From Burkholderiales bacterium (GTDB taxonomy: Bacteria; Pseudomonadota; Gammaproteobacteria; Burkholderiales; Burkholderiaceae_E), in assembly GCA_947487165.1 (NCBI GenBank), contig CANKWX010000004.1, forward strand, positions 41,773-105,772: a DNA stretch of 64,000 nucleotides. Reading direction: 5' to 3'. The notes beneath the pieces are model-generated. The model was not told the DNA's origin. It saw nothing but the letters and a program-made list of their open reading frames with translations, and ran no database searches. A program made the translations under genes and the position numbers. The number at the start of each line of letters is the position of its first letter. Position 1 is the first letter of the stretch. Below are positions 11,440 through 19,558 of the stretch, one piece after another.

Positions 11440-12402
11440 TCAGGCGCCGCGCTGCGCCTCGAGGCGCAGGGCCTCGTCGCGCTGCATGCTCGAGAGCAGC
11501 TCCGACAGGACCCGATCCGACATCGAGTGTTCGACCTGGCAGGTGCCGGCGGCCGCATGCCCGCCGCCGCCATATCGCAGGCACAGGTCGCCCACGTTGG
11601 TGGCACAGGTGCGCTCGAAGATCGATTTGCCGATGGCAAAGACCGCGTTCTGTTTGTGCAGGCCCCACATCCGATGAATCGAGACATTGCACTGAGGGAA
11701 CAGCGCATAGATCATGAACCGGTTGGTCGCCCAGATCGGATCCTGGTCGCGCATGTCGACCACGACGACATTGCCGTGCACGGTCGATGCCGACAGCAGC
11801 TGGTCGACCGCCTTGCCTTCGTGTTCGAAATAGAGGTCGATGCGTTCGCGTACATCGGGCAAGGCCATGATTTCCTTGACCGTCAGCGTTCGACAGGCAT
11901 CGATCAGCGCCATCATCAGCTGATAGTTCGAGATCCTGAAATTGCGAAAACGGCCGAGGCCGGTGCGGGCATCCATCAGGAATCCGAGCATCGTCCAGTC
12001 TTTCGGATGCAGCACTTCCTCGACGCTGTACTGGGCCGAGTCGGCCTGGTCGACCGCACGCATCAGCTGCTCGGTGACATTCGGAAAGGCTTCACGGCCG
12101 CCGTAGTACTGCCACACCACGCGCGCCGCCGAGGGGGCGTTCGGGTCGATCACATGGTTGCCGACCTGTGAGGTGTTGCGAACGATCTCCGACGAGTGAT
12201 GGTCGAAGGCCAGTCGGGCCGTCGCGACATAGGGCACGTTGGTGGTGATGTCGCGCTCGGTGATCTCGATCTTGCCGTCCTGCATGTCCTTCGGATGAAC
12301 GAACAGGATCTCGTTGATCAGGCCGATTTCGCGCAGCAGCACGGCGCACACGAGTCCGTCGAAGTCGGAGCGGGTGACAAGTCGATATTGGGGCTGAGCC
12401 AT
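11440..12402 (-). CDS. DHH/DHHA1-family phosphoesterase
   Basis: A 320-residue protein with the DHH phosphoesterase plan. The N-terminal metal site has SDFDG (residues 12-16) and FDHH (66-69). The C-terminal DHHA1 substrate-binding motif is GGGGHAAAGTCQ near residue 280. Family members hydrolyse phosphodiester or phosphoanhydride bonds in small substrates such as nanoRNA, pAp, cyclic dinucleotides or polyphosphate. The sequence does not say which; the length and motif layout resemble NrnA or exopolyphosphatase-like members. It is a single gene converging on the FemAB-like gene, with 28 bp between the two stops. Confidence 0.85.
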   Translation of the reverse strand: MAQPQYRLVTRSDFDGLVCAVLLREIGLINEILFVHPKDMQDGKIEITERDITTNVPYVATARLAFDHHSSEIVRNTSQVGNHVIDPNAPSAARVVWQYYGGREAFPNVTEQLMRAVDQADSAQYSVEEVLHPKDWTMLGFLMDARTGLGRFRNFRISNYQLMMALIDACRTLTVKEIMALPDVRERIDLYFEHEGKAVDQLLSASTVHGNVVVVDMRDQDPIWATNRFMIYALFPQCNVSIHRMWGLHKQNAVFAIGKSIFERTCATNVGDLCLRYGGGGHAAAGTCQVEHSMSDRVLSELLSSMQRDEALRLEAQRGA

Positions 12403-12626
12403 GGTTTCTCCGCGTAAGCCCTGCCAGTCTTCGTCATCCGACAGGCCGCAACAACCGCTGAACCGACAAGCGGTGCTGTCCTGCGCCCGATCGGATCGCT
12501 TTTTTCAGCATTTGTGTCGAAGTTGGCACTTTGCCTGAATCGCTGCGCATGCCGTCATGCGGCCCGGATGCGGATTCCGATCTCCCTTGGCGAGGTCACC
12601 TGTCACGGCTCCGCTAGGATGCCAAT

Positions 12627-13796
12627 ATGACCCGCGGTTTTCTCATTGCCTTCCTGCTCTCCTTCGGCCCCGCGGTCTCAAACTCCTTTGCCCGGTTCGC
12701 TTATGCGCTGGTGCTGCCTGCGATGCGCACCGACCTTGCGCTCGACTGGTCGCAGGCCGGCGGGCTCAACACCGCCAATGCCGCCGGCTACCTGATCGGT
12801 GCGGTGGCGGTGCGGGCGGTGGTCGGGCGGCTGGGCAACCGGCGGCTCTTTGCGATCGGCATGGTGCTGACCTCGCTGACCGTGCTGGCCACCGGTTTTG
12901 TGCGCGACGTTCCGCTGCTGTCGTTCCTGCGGGTGCTGTCTGGCATCGGTGGCGCCTGTGTCTTCATCTGCGGCGGCGCGCTGTCGGGCAATGTCTTTCC
13001 GGGTCGCCCCGAGCGCGCCACCACAACCATTGCGATGTTCTTTGCCGGCGCCGGCATCGGCCTGATGCTGTGCGGTGTGGCGATCCCGCTGCTGCTGCAG
13101 CAGGTCGGTGATGCGGCCTGGCCACTGGCCTGGCGCGCTATGGGGGTTGCCGGGCTGGTGATGTCAGTGGCGGCGATCTGGGCGGCCTGGCAGATCGACG
13201 AGCCGGGTGCGGCCGCCGGCAGTGCCCGCTGGGCGGTGCTGCCTTTCATGAGGCAGCTGCTTGCCTATCTGTGCTTCGGTCTGGGCTACATCGGCTATAT
13301 GACCTTCGTGATCGCCTGGATGCGCATCAATGGCGCGGGCGTCGGCTTGGTGATGTCGGTCTGGGTGGTGCTGGGCGCGGCGACCCTGCTGGCACCGATG
13401 GTGTGGGCCGGGCCCTGCGAGCGCTGGCGAGGCGGCCGCCCGCTTGCTGCGATCTTGGCCACTTCTGCGATCGGCGCGATGCTGCCGATGGTGTCGATTC
13501 ACCCAATTGCGCTGCTGAGTTCGGCGGTGCTCTTCGGGCTGTCGATGTTCAGCGCCCCCTCGGCAATCAGCAGCCTGATCAAGCACTGGCTGCCCAAGCC
13601 AGCCTGGGGCTCGGCAATGGCCACCTTCACCATCGTCTTTGCCGCCAGCCAGATGGTTGGGCCGGTGGCGACCGGCTGGGTCGCCGACCACTGGGGGTCG
13701 CTGCGACCGGGGCTGACTGCGTCGGCCCTGGTGCTGGCCCTTGGTGCCCTGCTCGCGCTGACCCAGGGGGAGCCGAAAAGCCGGCGTGTGGCCTGA
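12627..13796 (+). CDS. YbfB/YjiJ-type MFS transporter
   Basis: A 389-residue, 12-segment major-facilitator protein. The N-terminal SFGPAVSNSFARFAYALVLPAM and the following GGLNTANAAGYLIGA are typical of the YbfB/YjiJ family. Hydrophobic helices alternate along the whole length with short loops. AGGA seven bases before the ATG is a plausible ribosome-binding site. Substrates of this family are unknown. There is no obvious operon partner: the upstream DHH gene diverges and the downstream lipoprotein gene is 127 bp away. Confidence 0.85.
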   Translation: MTRGFLIAFLLSFGPAVSNSFARFAYALVLPAMRTDLALDWSQAGGLNTANAAGYLIGAVAVRAVVGRLGNRRLFAIGMVLTSLTVLATGFVRDVPLLSFLRVLSGIGGACVFICGGALSGNVFPGRPERATTTIAMFFAGAGIGLMLCGVAIPLLLQQVGDAAWPLAWRAMGVAGLVMSVAAIWAAWQIDEPGAAAGSARWAVLPFMRQLLAYLCFGLGYIGYMTFVIAWMRINGAGVGLVMSVWVVLGAATLLAPMVWAGPCERWRGGRPLAAILATSAIGAMLPMVSIHPIALLSSAVLFGLSMFSAPSAISSLIKHWLPKPAWGSAMATFTIVFAASQMVGPVATGWVADHWGSLRPGLTASALVLALGALLALTQGEPKSRRVA

Positions 13797-13923
13797 TCGC
13801 CAAGCCTGCCATACCGTTTATCGGCCGGTATTGTCCGTGCAGAGGGGGTGTGGAAGAAATGCCTGTTTTTCAACAGCCTCGTCCGATGGAATAACTCCGC
13901 GAATTCAATGACCGGAGATCAAA

Positions 13924-16026
13924 TTGACTTTCACCCCCAAACGCCTGACCCTCGCCCTGCTGGGCGCCGGATGTATCGCCCTTGCCGGATGCGGCGGCTC
14001 AGATTCCTCGACGACCACCGGATCGACATCGACCGGCGGCACGACTACCACCGGCGGCACCACCACGATTCCGACGACGCCCAGCTCGGTCGTGCTGTCC
14101 GGCACCGCTGCCACCGGCGCCGCGCTGGCCGATGCCGACCTGAAGATCTATGACGCCACCGGTGCGGTGGTGTGCGAGGTCAAGACCGGCTCGGACGGCG
14201 CCTACACCTGCGATCTCGGCACCTCGCCCAAGCCGCCTTTCGTGCTGGTCGCTACCCTCGATGACACCAGGCTGGTGAGCGTCGCGCCCGATGCAAACAC
14301 CGGCACGGTCAACATCACCCCGCTGACCAACCTCATTGCCTCGACCCTGGCCTCCAACGGCAACCCGGAGCAACTGGTCGACGACATCAAATCCACCCCG
14401 GCGAGTGTCGATGCGGCCAAGGTCAAGGCCTCGGTCGATCGGGTCATGACCGCGCTCAAGCCGCTGCTCGATGCGCTCGGCACCCAGGGCGACCCGATCA
14501 CCACCGCCTTCAAGGCCGACGGCACCGGTCAGGACCGGCTGCTCGATCTTGTGCAGGTGAGCGTGCGTCCGGACGGCACCGGCGCCAACAATGAAGTCAC
14601 CGTGAAAGCGGCGCCCAGTGCCAGCGATTCCGATCCGATTCGGATCAGCTTCAAGAGCAGCGACACCGTGATCGCGCCGCTGCCGACCGGCTCGGTCAGC
14701 GCCGAATCGCTTGGCAACGACAATGTGGCGGTGCTGGTGAGCGACATGCTCAAGCGGATGACCGCCTGCTATGCGGTGCCGCTGGCCGATCGGGTCACAA
14801 ACGGTTCGGCGACCGGGTCGATGCCCAAGTCGCCAGCCTGCACCAGCCTCTTCCTCAATAACGACCCGGCGAGCTTCCTGAGCAACGGTGCGACCGTCAG
14901 CCCCACCAGCGCCTTCAGCGGCATGTTCAAATCGGGCAGCCCCGGTGTCGTCTTTGACCGCGGCGCTTTCGAATTCAAGCGGGTCAACGGCGACTATGTC
15001 TTTTCCTATCGCTGGACCGCTGCCGACGGCAGCACCGACAACGAGAACATGGTGGCGCGCAAGGTCGACGATAGCTTCAAGCTGATCGGCAACCAGTACA
15101 AATACAACGCCACTGTCAGGCCTTACGCCCAGATGCGCGATCTGGTTAACACGCCGGCCTTCTCGAGCATCAACACCGGCTACAACATCTGGATTGCCAA
15201 TCGCACTGTCGGCGGAAACGCAGTCTTCAGCAAGGTGCTGGTGACCACGCCCAAGGGCAATGTCGTGACCTACCGGCCGACCTCAGGGCTGTCATATCTG
15301 GTGATCGAAAAGCAGCCTGCTCAAGGTGGCAACCCCGCAGTGCTCGCATCGACCAGCGTGCTGCGCCTGGCCGGTCGCTATATCGATCCGACGACGCCGG
15401 GCCTGCCGAAGGACAAGGAAACTGCGATCGTCTTCTCCGATCCGGCGACCGCGACCGACGACATCATCCGGACGATCCCGGACCAGTCGGTCTGGAAGCT
15501 CGAGTTCTTCCATGCCGATGGTGTCACGCCGAACGTGGTGCAGACCTATCGCACCAACAGCCGTGCCATGACGCTGGCCGAGGTGGCGGCGACGACCTTC
15601 GTCGACCTCACCGCGCCCGCCCGCGCCGCCGTGATCGAGGGATCCAGTGCCCTCGGTGCTTTCCCCTTCGATGCGCCTGATGCGGCTTCGCCCAATTGGG
15701 TCGACATTGGCACCAGTGGCACCGCTTTCTGGCGGGTTCCGTCGGGAGCACTCGCGCCGACCTCGATCAGCGTCTTCGGCAAGCCGCCGACCGGCGCCAG
15801 CCCGAGGTTCAGTGACACGGTCAACGTATCGACCAATGCGCGCGGCGCGATCATCAAGTGCAGCCGGCAGTCGATCAGCGATACGCATTGCGATACGCCG
15901 GTCGGGGTGGGCCAGATGGGCCAGTACGCGGTGGGCTGGAAAGTGGATGCCCTCGAACTCTGGGCACGCAGCTCGCGCCAGGTAGAGATTTCGAAGCTGG
16001 TTGGTTTTTACAAGCTGCAGCAGTAA
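13924..16026 (+). CDS. Large hypothetical lipoprotein, 700 aa
   Basis: The protein begins at a TTG with GGAG six bases upstream; the nearby ATG at 13908 is out of frame. It has a lipoprotein signal peptide ending in LAGC (Cys 23). A Thr/Gly/Ser-rich linker (about 24-55) follows, then a short carboxypeptidase-regulatory-like beta domain (LSGTAATGAALADADLKIYD through DGAYTCDLG). The remaining roughly 580 residues are beta-rich and I do not recognise them. The leader and linker suggest a surface or periplasm-facing outer-membrane lipoprotein. Nothing adjacent fixes a function. Confidence 0.75.
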   Translation: MTFTPKRLTLALLGAGCIALAGCGGSDSSTTTGSTSTGGTTTTGGTTTIPTTPSSVVLSGTAATGAALADADLKIYDATGAVVCEVKTGSDGAYTCDLGTSPKPPFVLVATLDDTRLVSVAPDANTGTVNITPLTNLIASTLASNGNPEQLVDDIKSTPASVDAAKVKASVDRVMTALKPLLDALGTQGDPITTAFKADGTGQDRLLDLVQVSVRPDGTGANNEVTVKAAPSASDSDPIRISFKSSDTVIAPLPTGSVSAESLGNDNVAVLVSDMLKRMTACYAVPLADRVTNGSATGSMPKSPACTSLFLNNDPASFLSNGATVSPTSAFSGMFKSGSPGVVFDRGAFEFKRVNGDYVFSYRWTAADGSTDNENMVARKVDDSFKLIGNQYKYNATVRPYAQMRDLVNTPAFSSINTGYNIWIANRTVGGNAVFSKVLVTTPKGNVVTYRPTSGLSYLVIEKQPAQGGNPAVLASTSVLRLAGRYIDPTTPGLPKDKETAIVFSDPATATDDIIRTIPDQSVWKLEFFHADGVTPNVVQTYRTNSRAMTLAEVAATTFVDLTAPARAAVIEGSSALGAFPFDAPDAASPNWVDIGTSGTAFWRVPSGALAPTSISVFGKPPTGASPRFSDTVNVSTNARGAIIKCSRQSISDTHCDTPVGVGQMGQYAVGWKVDALELWARSSRQVEISKLVGFYKLQQ

Positions 16027-16035
16027 GCAAAGGCC

Positions 16036-16055
16036 CCGCAGCAAGCACGCTGCGG
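16036..16055 (+). terminator. Hairpin after the lipoprotein gene (possible terminator)
   Basis: A 7-bp GC-rich stem CCGCAGC/GCTGCGG with a 6-nt loop lies ten bases after the stop. No U-run follows, so intrinsic termination is doubtful. Confidence 0.35.
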
Positions 16056-16084
16056 TGGTGCCCTGCACCCGGTCCTGAGTCGGC

Positions 16085-16405
16085 TCAGCCCGACTTCAGG
16101 ACATGGGTGGGCCCGGAGACCGCAATAGCGAATCGCCGGGCCCTCAGTTGATCGACCGAGGTCATCCCTTTGTCGATCATCAGCTTTTCAGCGGCAGACT
16201 GCCATTGTTCGAAATAGGAGGTCGGTTTGCCGCCGGCCGCCTCAATGGCCTGGGCCTGGGCGATTTCATGGGCCAGCGATTCGACCCATTGCCCCCAGGT
16301 GAAATGGCCTGCCTGCGACATCGCCACCACCAGCGCAAAAGCGCGCGCCTCCCAGGGTTCATTGAACACCGGCTCGAGCGGCGGCTCTGGGGTATCGACC
16401 GTCAT
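16085..16405 (-). CDS. Nitrile hydratase activator-like protein (orphan)
   Basis: A 106-residue protein matching the small nitrile hydratase accessory/activator family, which resembles the N-terminal part of the beta subunit. Diagnostic stretches are VFNEPWEARAFALVVAMSQAG, HFTWGQWVESLAHEI and SYFEQWQSAAEKLM. In nitrile hydratase operons such proteins help load the metal into the alpha subunit. The start ATG at 16405 overlaps the upstream lipoprotein stop in an ATGA, implying translational coupling. No nitrile hydratase alpha or beta subunit, amidase or thiocyanate hydrolase is present in this window, so its partner is elsewhere or its job differs. Confidence 0.8.
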   Translation of the reverse strand: MTVDTPEPPLEPVFNEPWEARAFALVVAMSQAGHFTWGQWVESLAHEIAQAQAIEAAGGKPTSYFEQWQSAAEKLMIDKGMTSVDQLRARRFAIAVSGPTHVLKSG

Positions 16406-17079
16406 TTCGGTTTGATCGCCATCGGCCCGAGCAGACCCGCGCGGCGCATCGCATCGATCGATGCGCCCGACAGCCTGGCGACCTGGATCGCCGCGTCGTC
16501 GCTGGCGGTCGGCGGCACTCTGACCGACCACAGCTCCTGGCCACTTGAGACCTCGAACACACTGGTCGCTTCGCTGAACGCGGTCGCGGCCTGGACGCCG
16601 CCAAGCGGAAACCCCAACCCGCCGCCCAGGGCAACGCCTCGGCCAACGCCGACGCCGCCACCCAGGCCGCCATACAACCCGCCATACAGGCCCCCGGGAT
16701 AGCCCCATGGCAAGGACGTCCCGTAAGGATTGTTGGCCGAGATCGAGACCGATGAAATCACGGCGCTGTCAGCCGACATGGCCTTCGCGGCGCTCAGCAC
16801 CGCCGGTATGCCCCCGGCCGCCTCGATCGGTTCGGGCGTTCGCAGCACCACCACGCCTGCGTCGCGCAGTCCGCTGGCCAGGTTGTCTTCGCAGATACGG
16901 GCAAGGCTGACATCGGGCGCCCGGCAACTCACCAGCACCCTTGACCTGAGCAGCGAGCGATTGGAGAAGGAGGCATCCGACCACGGTCCCTCGATGACGC
17001 TTGTGGCGCATCCCGCAACCGCTGTAAGCGCAATGAAGCAGGCCGCGATCGGCCACCGACTCGATCGTGTCGCGTTCAT
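16402..17079 (-). CDS. Hypothetical lipoprotein with glycine-rich segment
   Basis: A 225-residue protein with a lipoprotein signal sequence ending in AGC (MNATRSSRWPIAACFIALTAVAGC). A globular part follows (about 40-120) and then a Gly/Tyr/Leu-rich stretch with GGLYGGLYGG repeats (about 130-160). GGAGG six bases before the ATG at 17079 fixes the start. The globular part resembles outer-membrane or periplasmic lipoproteins that oligomerise, but I cannot name the family. It is translationally coupled (4-bp ATGA overlap) to the nitrile-hydratase-activator-like gene. Confidence 0.75.
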   Translation of the reverse strand: MNATRSSRWPIAACFIALTAVAGCATSVIEGPWSDASFSNRSLLRSRVLVSCRAPDVSLARICEDNLASGLRDAGVVVLRTPEPIEAAGGIPAVLSAAKAMSADSAVISSVSISANNPYGTSLPWGYPGGLYGGLYGGLGGGVGVGRGVALGGGLGFPLGGVQAATAFSEATSVFEVSSGQELWSVRVPPTASDDAAIQVARLSGASIDAMRRAGLLGPMAIKPK

Positions 17080-17162
17080 GGGGATCCTCCGGGTTGGGTC
17101 ATGCATCGCCGGCAGCGAACAGATGGTTCGCCGACCTTGTCAGCAAAGGATCCGATTGTCGC

Positions 17163-18035
17163 TCAGGGCGAGGTCTGCTTGAAGGTATCGCAGGCGCCGG
17201 GCTGTCCCGACTTCATGCCAGCGGCGAACCAATAGCGGCGCTGTTCACCCGATCCGTGGGTGAAGGCATCCGGCACCACCACGCCTTGCGAGCGCTTCAT
17301 CATCTTGTCGTCGCCGATCTGCGAGGCGGCATTCAGGCCGGCCTCGATGTCGCCGCGATCGAGCCAGTTGCGGGCCTGCTGCGAATGATGCGCCCACACG
17401 CCGGCATAGCAGTCGGCCTGCAACTCGAGGCGCACCGACAACTGATTGGCCTGCCGCTCGCCGGCGCGTTGCTGCATCGATTGCACCTGTTTCATGGTGC
17501 CCAGCAGGTTCTGCACATGATGGCCGACTTCGTGCGCCACCACATAGGCCTGCGCGAAATCGCCGGGCGATGCGAACTGCTGCTTCAGCATGCGATAAAA
17601 GCTCAGGTCGATATAGACCGTCTGATCGTTGGGGCAGTAGAAAGGACCGGCAGCCTTTTGCCCGGTGCCGCAGGCGGTGGGCGTGACGCCATCGAAGATC
17701 ACCAGTTTGGGAGGGCGGTATTGCTGATTCGCCTTTTTGAAGACGTCGGCCCAGACATCTTCGGTGCTGGCGAGGATGATCGAGGTGAACTTGCCGCCGG
17801 TATCGGCGACCGGCCCGGTCTGGCCTTGCACCTGCTGGGGTGTGCTGGGGCTGCCGAGCTGGCTGACACCCTGGACCAGGCCGAGCGCGACCATGGGGTT
17901 GATGCCGAGTATCCAGCTGGCCAGCAGTGCAATACCGATACCGACGATGCCCAGGCCACCGGCCTTGCCGCCGGGCATCTTCATCCCCCTTCGGTCTTCC
18001 ACATTGCTGCTTTGTCGTCCATCTTCCCAGCGCAT
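17163..18035 (-). CDS. YpfJ-type neutral zinc metallopeptidase
   Basis: A 290-residue predicted metallopeptidase of the YpfJ/KPN_02809 family. The N-terminus is a short polar piece with the family start MRWEDGRQSSNVEDRRG, followed by one membrane segment (about 27-50). The catalytic zinc motif HEVGHH is at residues 168-173, with a downstream acidic LELQADCYAG stretch supplying the third ligand. The topology places the peptidase domain in the periplasm. Substrates are unknown. It diverges from the intron-containing tRNA gene, and its start is 87 bp from the tRNA 5' end. Confidence 0.92.
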   Translation of the reverse strand: MRWEDGRQSSNVEDRRGMKMPGGKAGGLGIVGIGIALLASWILGINPMVALGLVQGVSQLGSPSTPQQVQGQTGPVADTGGKFTSIILASTEDVWADVFKKANQQYRPPKLVIFDGVTPTACGTGQKAAGPFYCPNDQTVYIDLSFYRMLKQQFASPGDFAQAYVVAHEVGHHVQNLLGTMKQVQSMQQRAGERQANQLSVRLELQADCYAGVWAHHSQQARNWLDRGDIEAGLNAASQIGDDKMMKRSQGVVVPDAFTHGSGEQRRYWFAAGMKSGQPGACDTFKQTSP

Positions 18036-18122
18036 CGACGTCCCCTGATAAAAAGTATTTGTTCCGCCGCCGGATTCTATCGCGACGCTTGCTGCAGCCC
18101 GGAGACGGTATCATCAGCCGGC

Positions 18123-18411
18123 GGGCCTCTAGCTCATGCTTGGTTAGAGCAGCGGACTCATAGCGCAAGTTGTGCCATACGATTCGGAAACGGCGTATGG
18201 GATGGTGTCAAAGTCGGTGAAACCTAAGTGCATCTCCTGCATAAGGCAACGCCGAGCCAAGCTTCGATGCCTGCGCATCGTTGAAGGTGTAGAGACTTGA
18301 CGGCACCCACCTAAGTCGGACAGATAAGGTGAAGGCAAAGTCCAGGGAGTGGCGAAAGCCACACAAACCCGAATCCGTTGGTGCCGTGTTCGACTCACGG
18401 GAGGCCCACCA
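18123..18411 (+). tRNA. tRNA with CAU anticodon, probably tRNA-Ile2, interrupted by a group I intron
   Basis: Exon 1 is 18123-18161 and exon 2 is 18372-18411, giving a 79-nt tRNA with an encoded CCA. The acceptor GGGCCTC (18123-18129) pairs perfectly with GAGGCCC (18401-18407). The D stem is GCTC/GAGC, the anticodon stem GCGGA/TCCGT (one G-U) and the T stem CCGTG/CACGG around TTCGACT. The anticodon CAT is 18159-18161 and the intron starts at the next base; exon 2 resumes with A37-A38. CAU with this intron type matches the known Azoarcus tRNA-Ile(CAU), whose C34 is modified to lysidine by TilS. Elongator tRNA-Met is the alternative identity. A TATCAT at 18109-18114 could be the -10 element. 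Confidence 0.93.
18162..18371 (+). ncRNA. Self-splicing group I intron (Azoarcus-type, IC3) in the tRNA anticodon loop
   Basis: A 210-nt intron with no reading frame. The guide GTG (18172-18174) pairs with exon CAT to form P1 with a U-G at the 5' splice site. P2 is CCATACG/CGTATGG (18175-18181, 18194-18200) with a GAAA loop. P6a is CGATGC/GCATCG (18265-18270, 18275-18280). P7 is GACTT/AAGTC (18294-18298, 18338-18342). P8 is CACCT/AGGTG. P9 is GTGGC/GCCAC with a GAAA loop (18349-18362). The intron ends in G18371, the omega-G. Core strings such as GGCAACGCCGAGCCAAGCTT and GGTGTAGAGACT match the Azoarcus ribozyme as I remember it, while the P2, P5, P6a and P7 stems differ by compensating changes, so the fold appears maintained. 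Confidence 0.95.
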
Positions 18412-18470
18412 CATTTCTGACGCCGATACTTTTTGGTGTCGTTGCTCGTTTGCGTCGAGTTGCCAGAGGC

Positions 18471-19250
18471 TCAGTACCTTGGCATCACCAGGATCTGCTC
18501 GAACGGCGACTTCGAAATCGAGACGGCGCCTTGGTGCGTGCTGACCGCAAGCGCAATGAAGGCAAGCATGACCGATATCGATGTGGTGCCCAGTGTCAGG
18601 GCAAGTGCGTTGGACCGTCGGTTGCCGAGATGGACGATCGCTATCCCGAACTGCGCGAGCAATCCCAGAATGAACGTGCACAACCATCTCGCGCTGTCGA
18701 CATCCTGATGCACAAGGCTTAGCCGCGTCAGCCGCGCCGCCGTCACGCTTTCAATCGCTCGGGTCAGTGTGTACAGCGCCGGCGAAGGGCTTTCAAGCTG
18801 CGAGATCACCGCCACCGTTGTGTGCAATAGCTGCGAAAACTTCTGATCGGTTTCGGGCGAGTCCTTTGACTGCGCAATCAGCGGCCATTCGACCTCGATG
18901 ACCGAGGCGGCATAGGCTCGGGCCAGTTCGTGCAAGCCCTCCTTTTTCAGATCCGGAAACGCGTCGACATAGGCGATATAAGCGGCGATCGCAACGCTCT
19001 CCTTTTTAACTGCATCCGAATTGCTCTGGAAGTTGGACCATACCGAGGCTCCCAGGAAGGCTGCGGTCAGCGCGAACATGGTCAATGCCACCATGAATAA
19101 AGGCGCCACTACCCCGCCAAAGCTCGCCACGAAAGTGCGTGTCCGCCGGTCAAAGCAGAGCAGGTGAATCATCACGGCGCTCAGGGCATAAATTGCAAAG
19201 ATCGTGCTGAACACGATCGGGTCGTCGGCATGCAAAAAGGTGGAGATCAT
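18471..19250 (-). CDS. DUF4239-like membrane protein
   Basis: A 259-residue protein. Two hydrophobic segments lie near the N-terminus (about 12-32 and 42-68) and two near the C-terminus (about 188-208 and 217-240). The central part is helical and soluble and should face the cytoplasm (about 80-180). This topology and the opening DDPIVFSTIFAIYALSAVMIH resemble DUF4239/bestrophin-like proteins. No channel function is claimed. There is no ribosome-binding site before the ATG at 19250 (the preceding sequence is CCTCCTCCG), so translation may be leaderless or weak. The downstream tRNA gene converges on it. Confidence 0.7.
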   Translation of the reverse strand: MISTFLHADDPIVFSTIFAIYALSAVMIHLLCFDRRTRTFVASFGGVVAPLFMVALTMFALTAAFLGASVWSNFQSNSDAVKKESVAIAAYIAYVDAFPDLKKEGLHELARAYAASVIEVEWPLIAQSKDSPETDQKFSQLLHTTVAVISQLESPSPALYTLTRAIESVTAARLTRLSLVHQDVDSARWLCTFILGLLAQFGIAIVHLGNRRSNALALTLGTTSISVMLAFIALAVSTHQGAVSISKSPFEQILVMPRY

Positions 19251-19558
19251 CGGAGGAGGTCAGGTTCGGCAGGAGATGAGCGGGGCACTGTCGCGGGAAG
19301 GCCGCAGGATGTCCGAGTCAGGGCAAGAATGCAAAATCGGTTGCAGCCGCGCTGGCTTCGTCGAATCAGGCGCCGTTCACGCCGCAGTGCGACATCGGTC
19401 GGATCGATCCTGCATGATCCCGAGGCGTTCTCCTTGCCTTGAGGAGGCACTTGCGCCCGCAAGTCACAGATCCTGCCGATGGCGATGAAGGCCGCGCAGG
19501 AACAGCCTGTAGCGATGCGTCATCCGGCGCGACTCGACAGGCAATCAGCGGGGTGCTT
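19251..19558. other. 308-bp intergenic region between the DUF4239-like gene and the Crp/Fnr gene
   Basis: A divergent promoter region. I see no clear -35/-10 pair, no FNR-type TTGAT-N4-ATCAA palindrome and no long repeat. A frame continuous with the regulator gene runs upstream from 19439, but its composition does not look like the family N-terminus, so it is treated as leader. Confidence 0.55.

Noticed and set aside
12530..12550. Sigma-54 promoter (TGGCAC followed by TTTGCC) before the MFS gene
   Set aside because: The GG and GC elements are about four bases too close for a -24/-12 promoter.
18144..18722. Short open frames over the tRNA intron and the 3' end of the DUF4239-like gene
   Set aside because: They overlap the intron-containing tRNA; the intron has no homing endonuclease signature such as LAGLIDADG, HNH or GIY-YIG.
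19439..19558. A 40-residue N-terminal extension of the Crp/Fnr-type regulator
   Set aside because: The extension lacks a ribosome-binding site at its ATG and any FNR-type cysteine cluster; the internal ATG at 19559 gives a normal-length protein.
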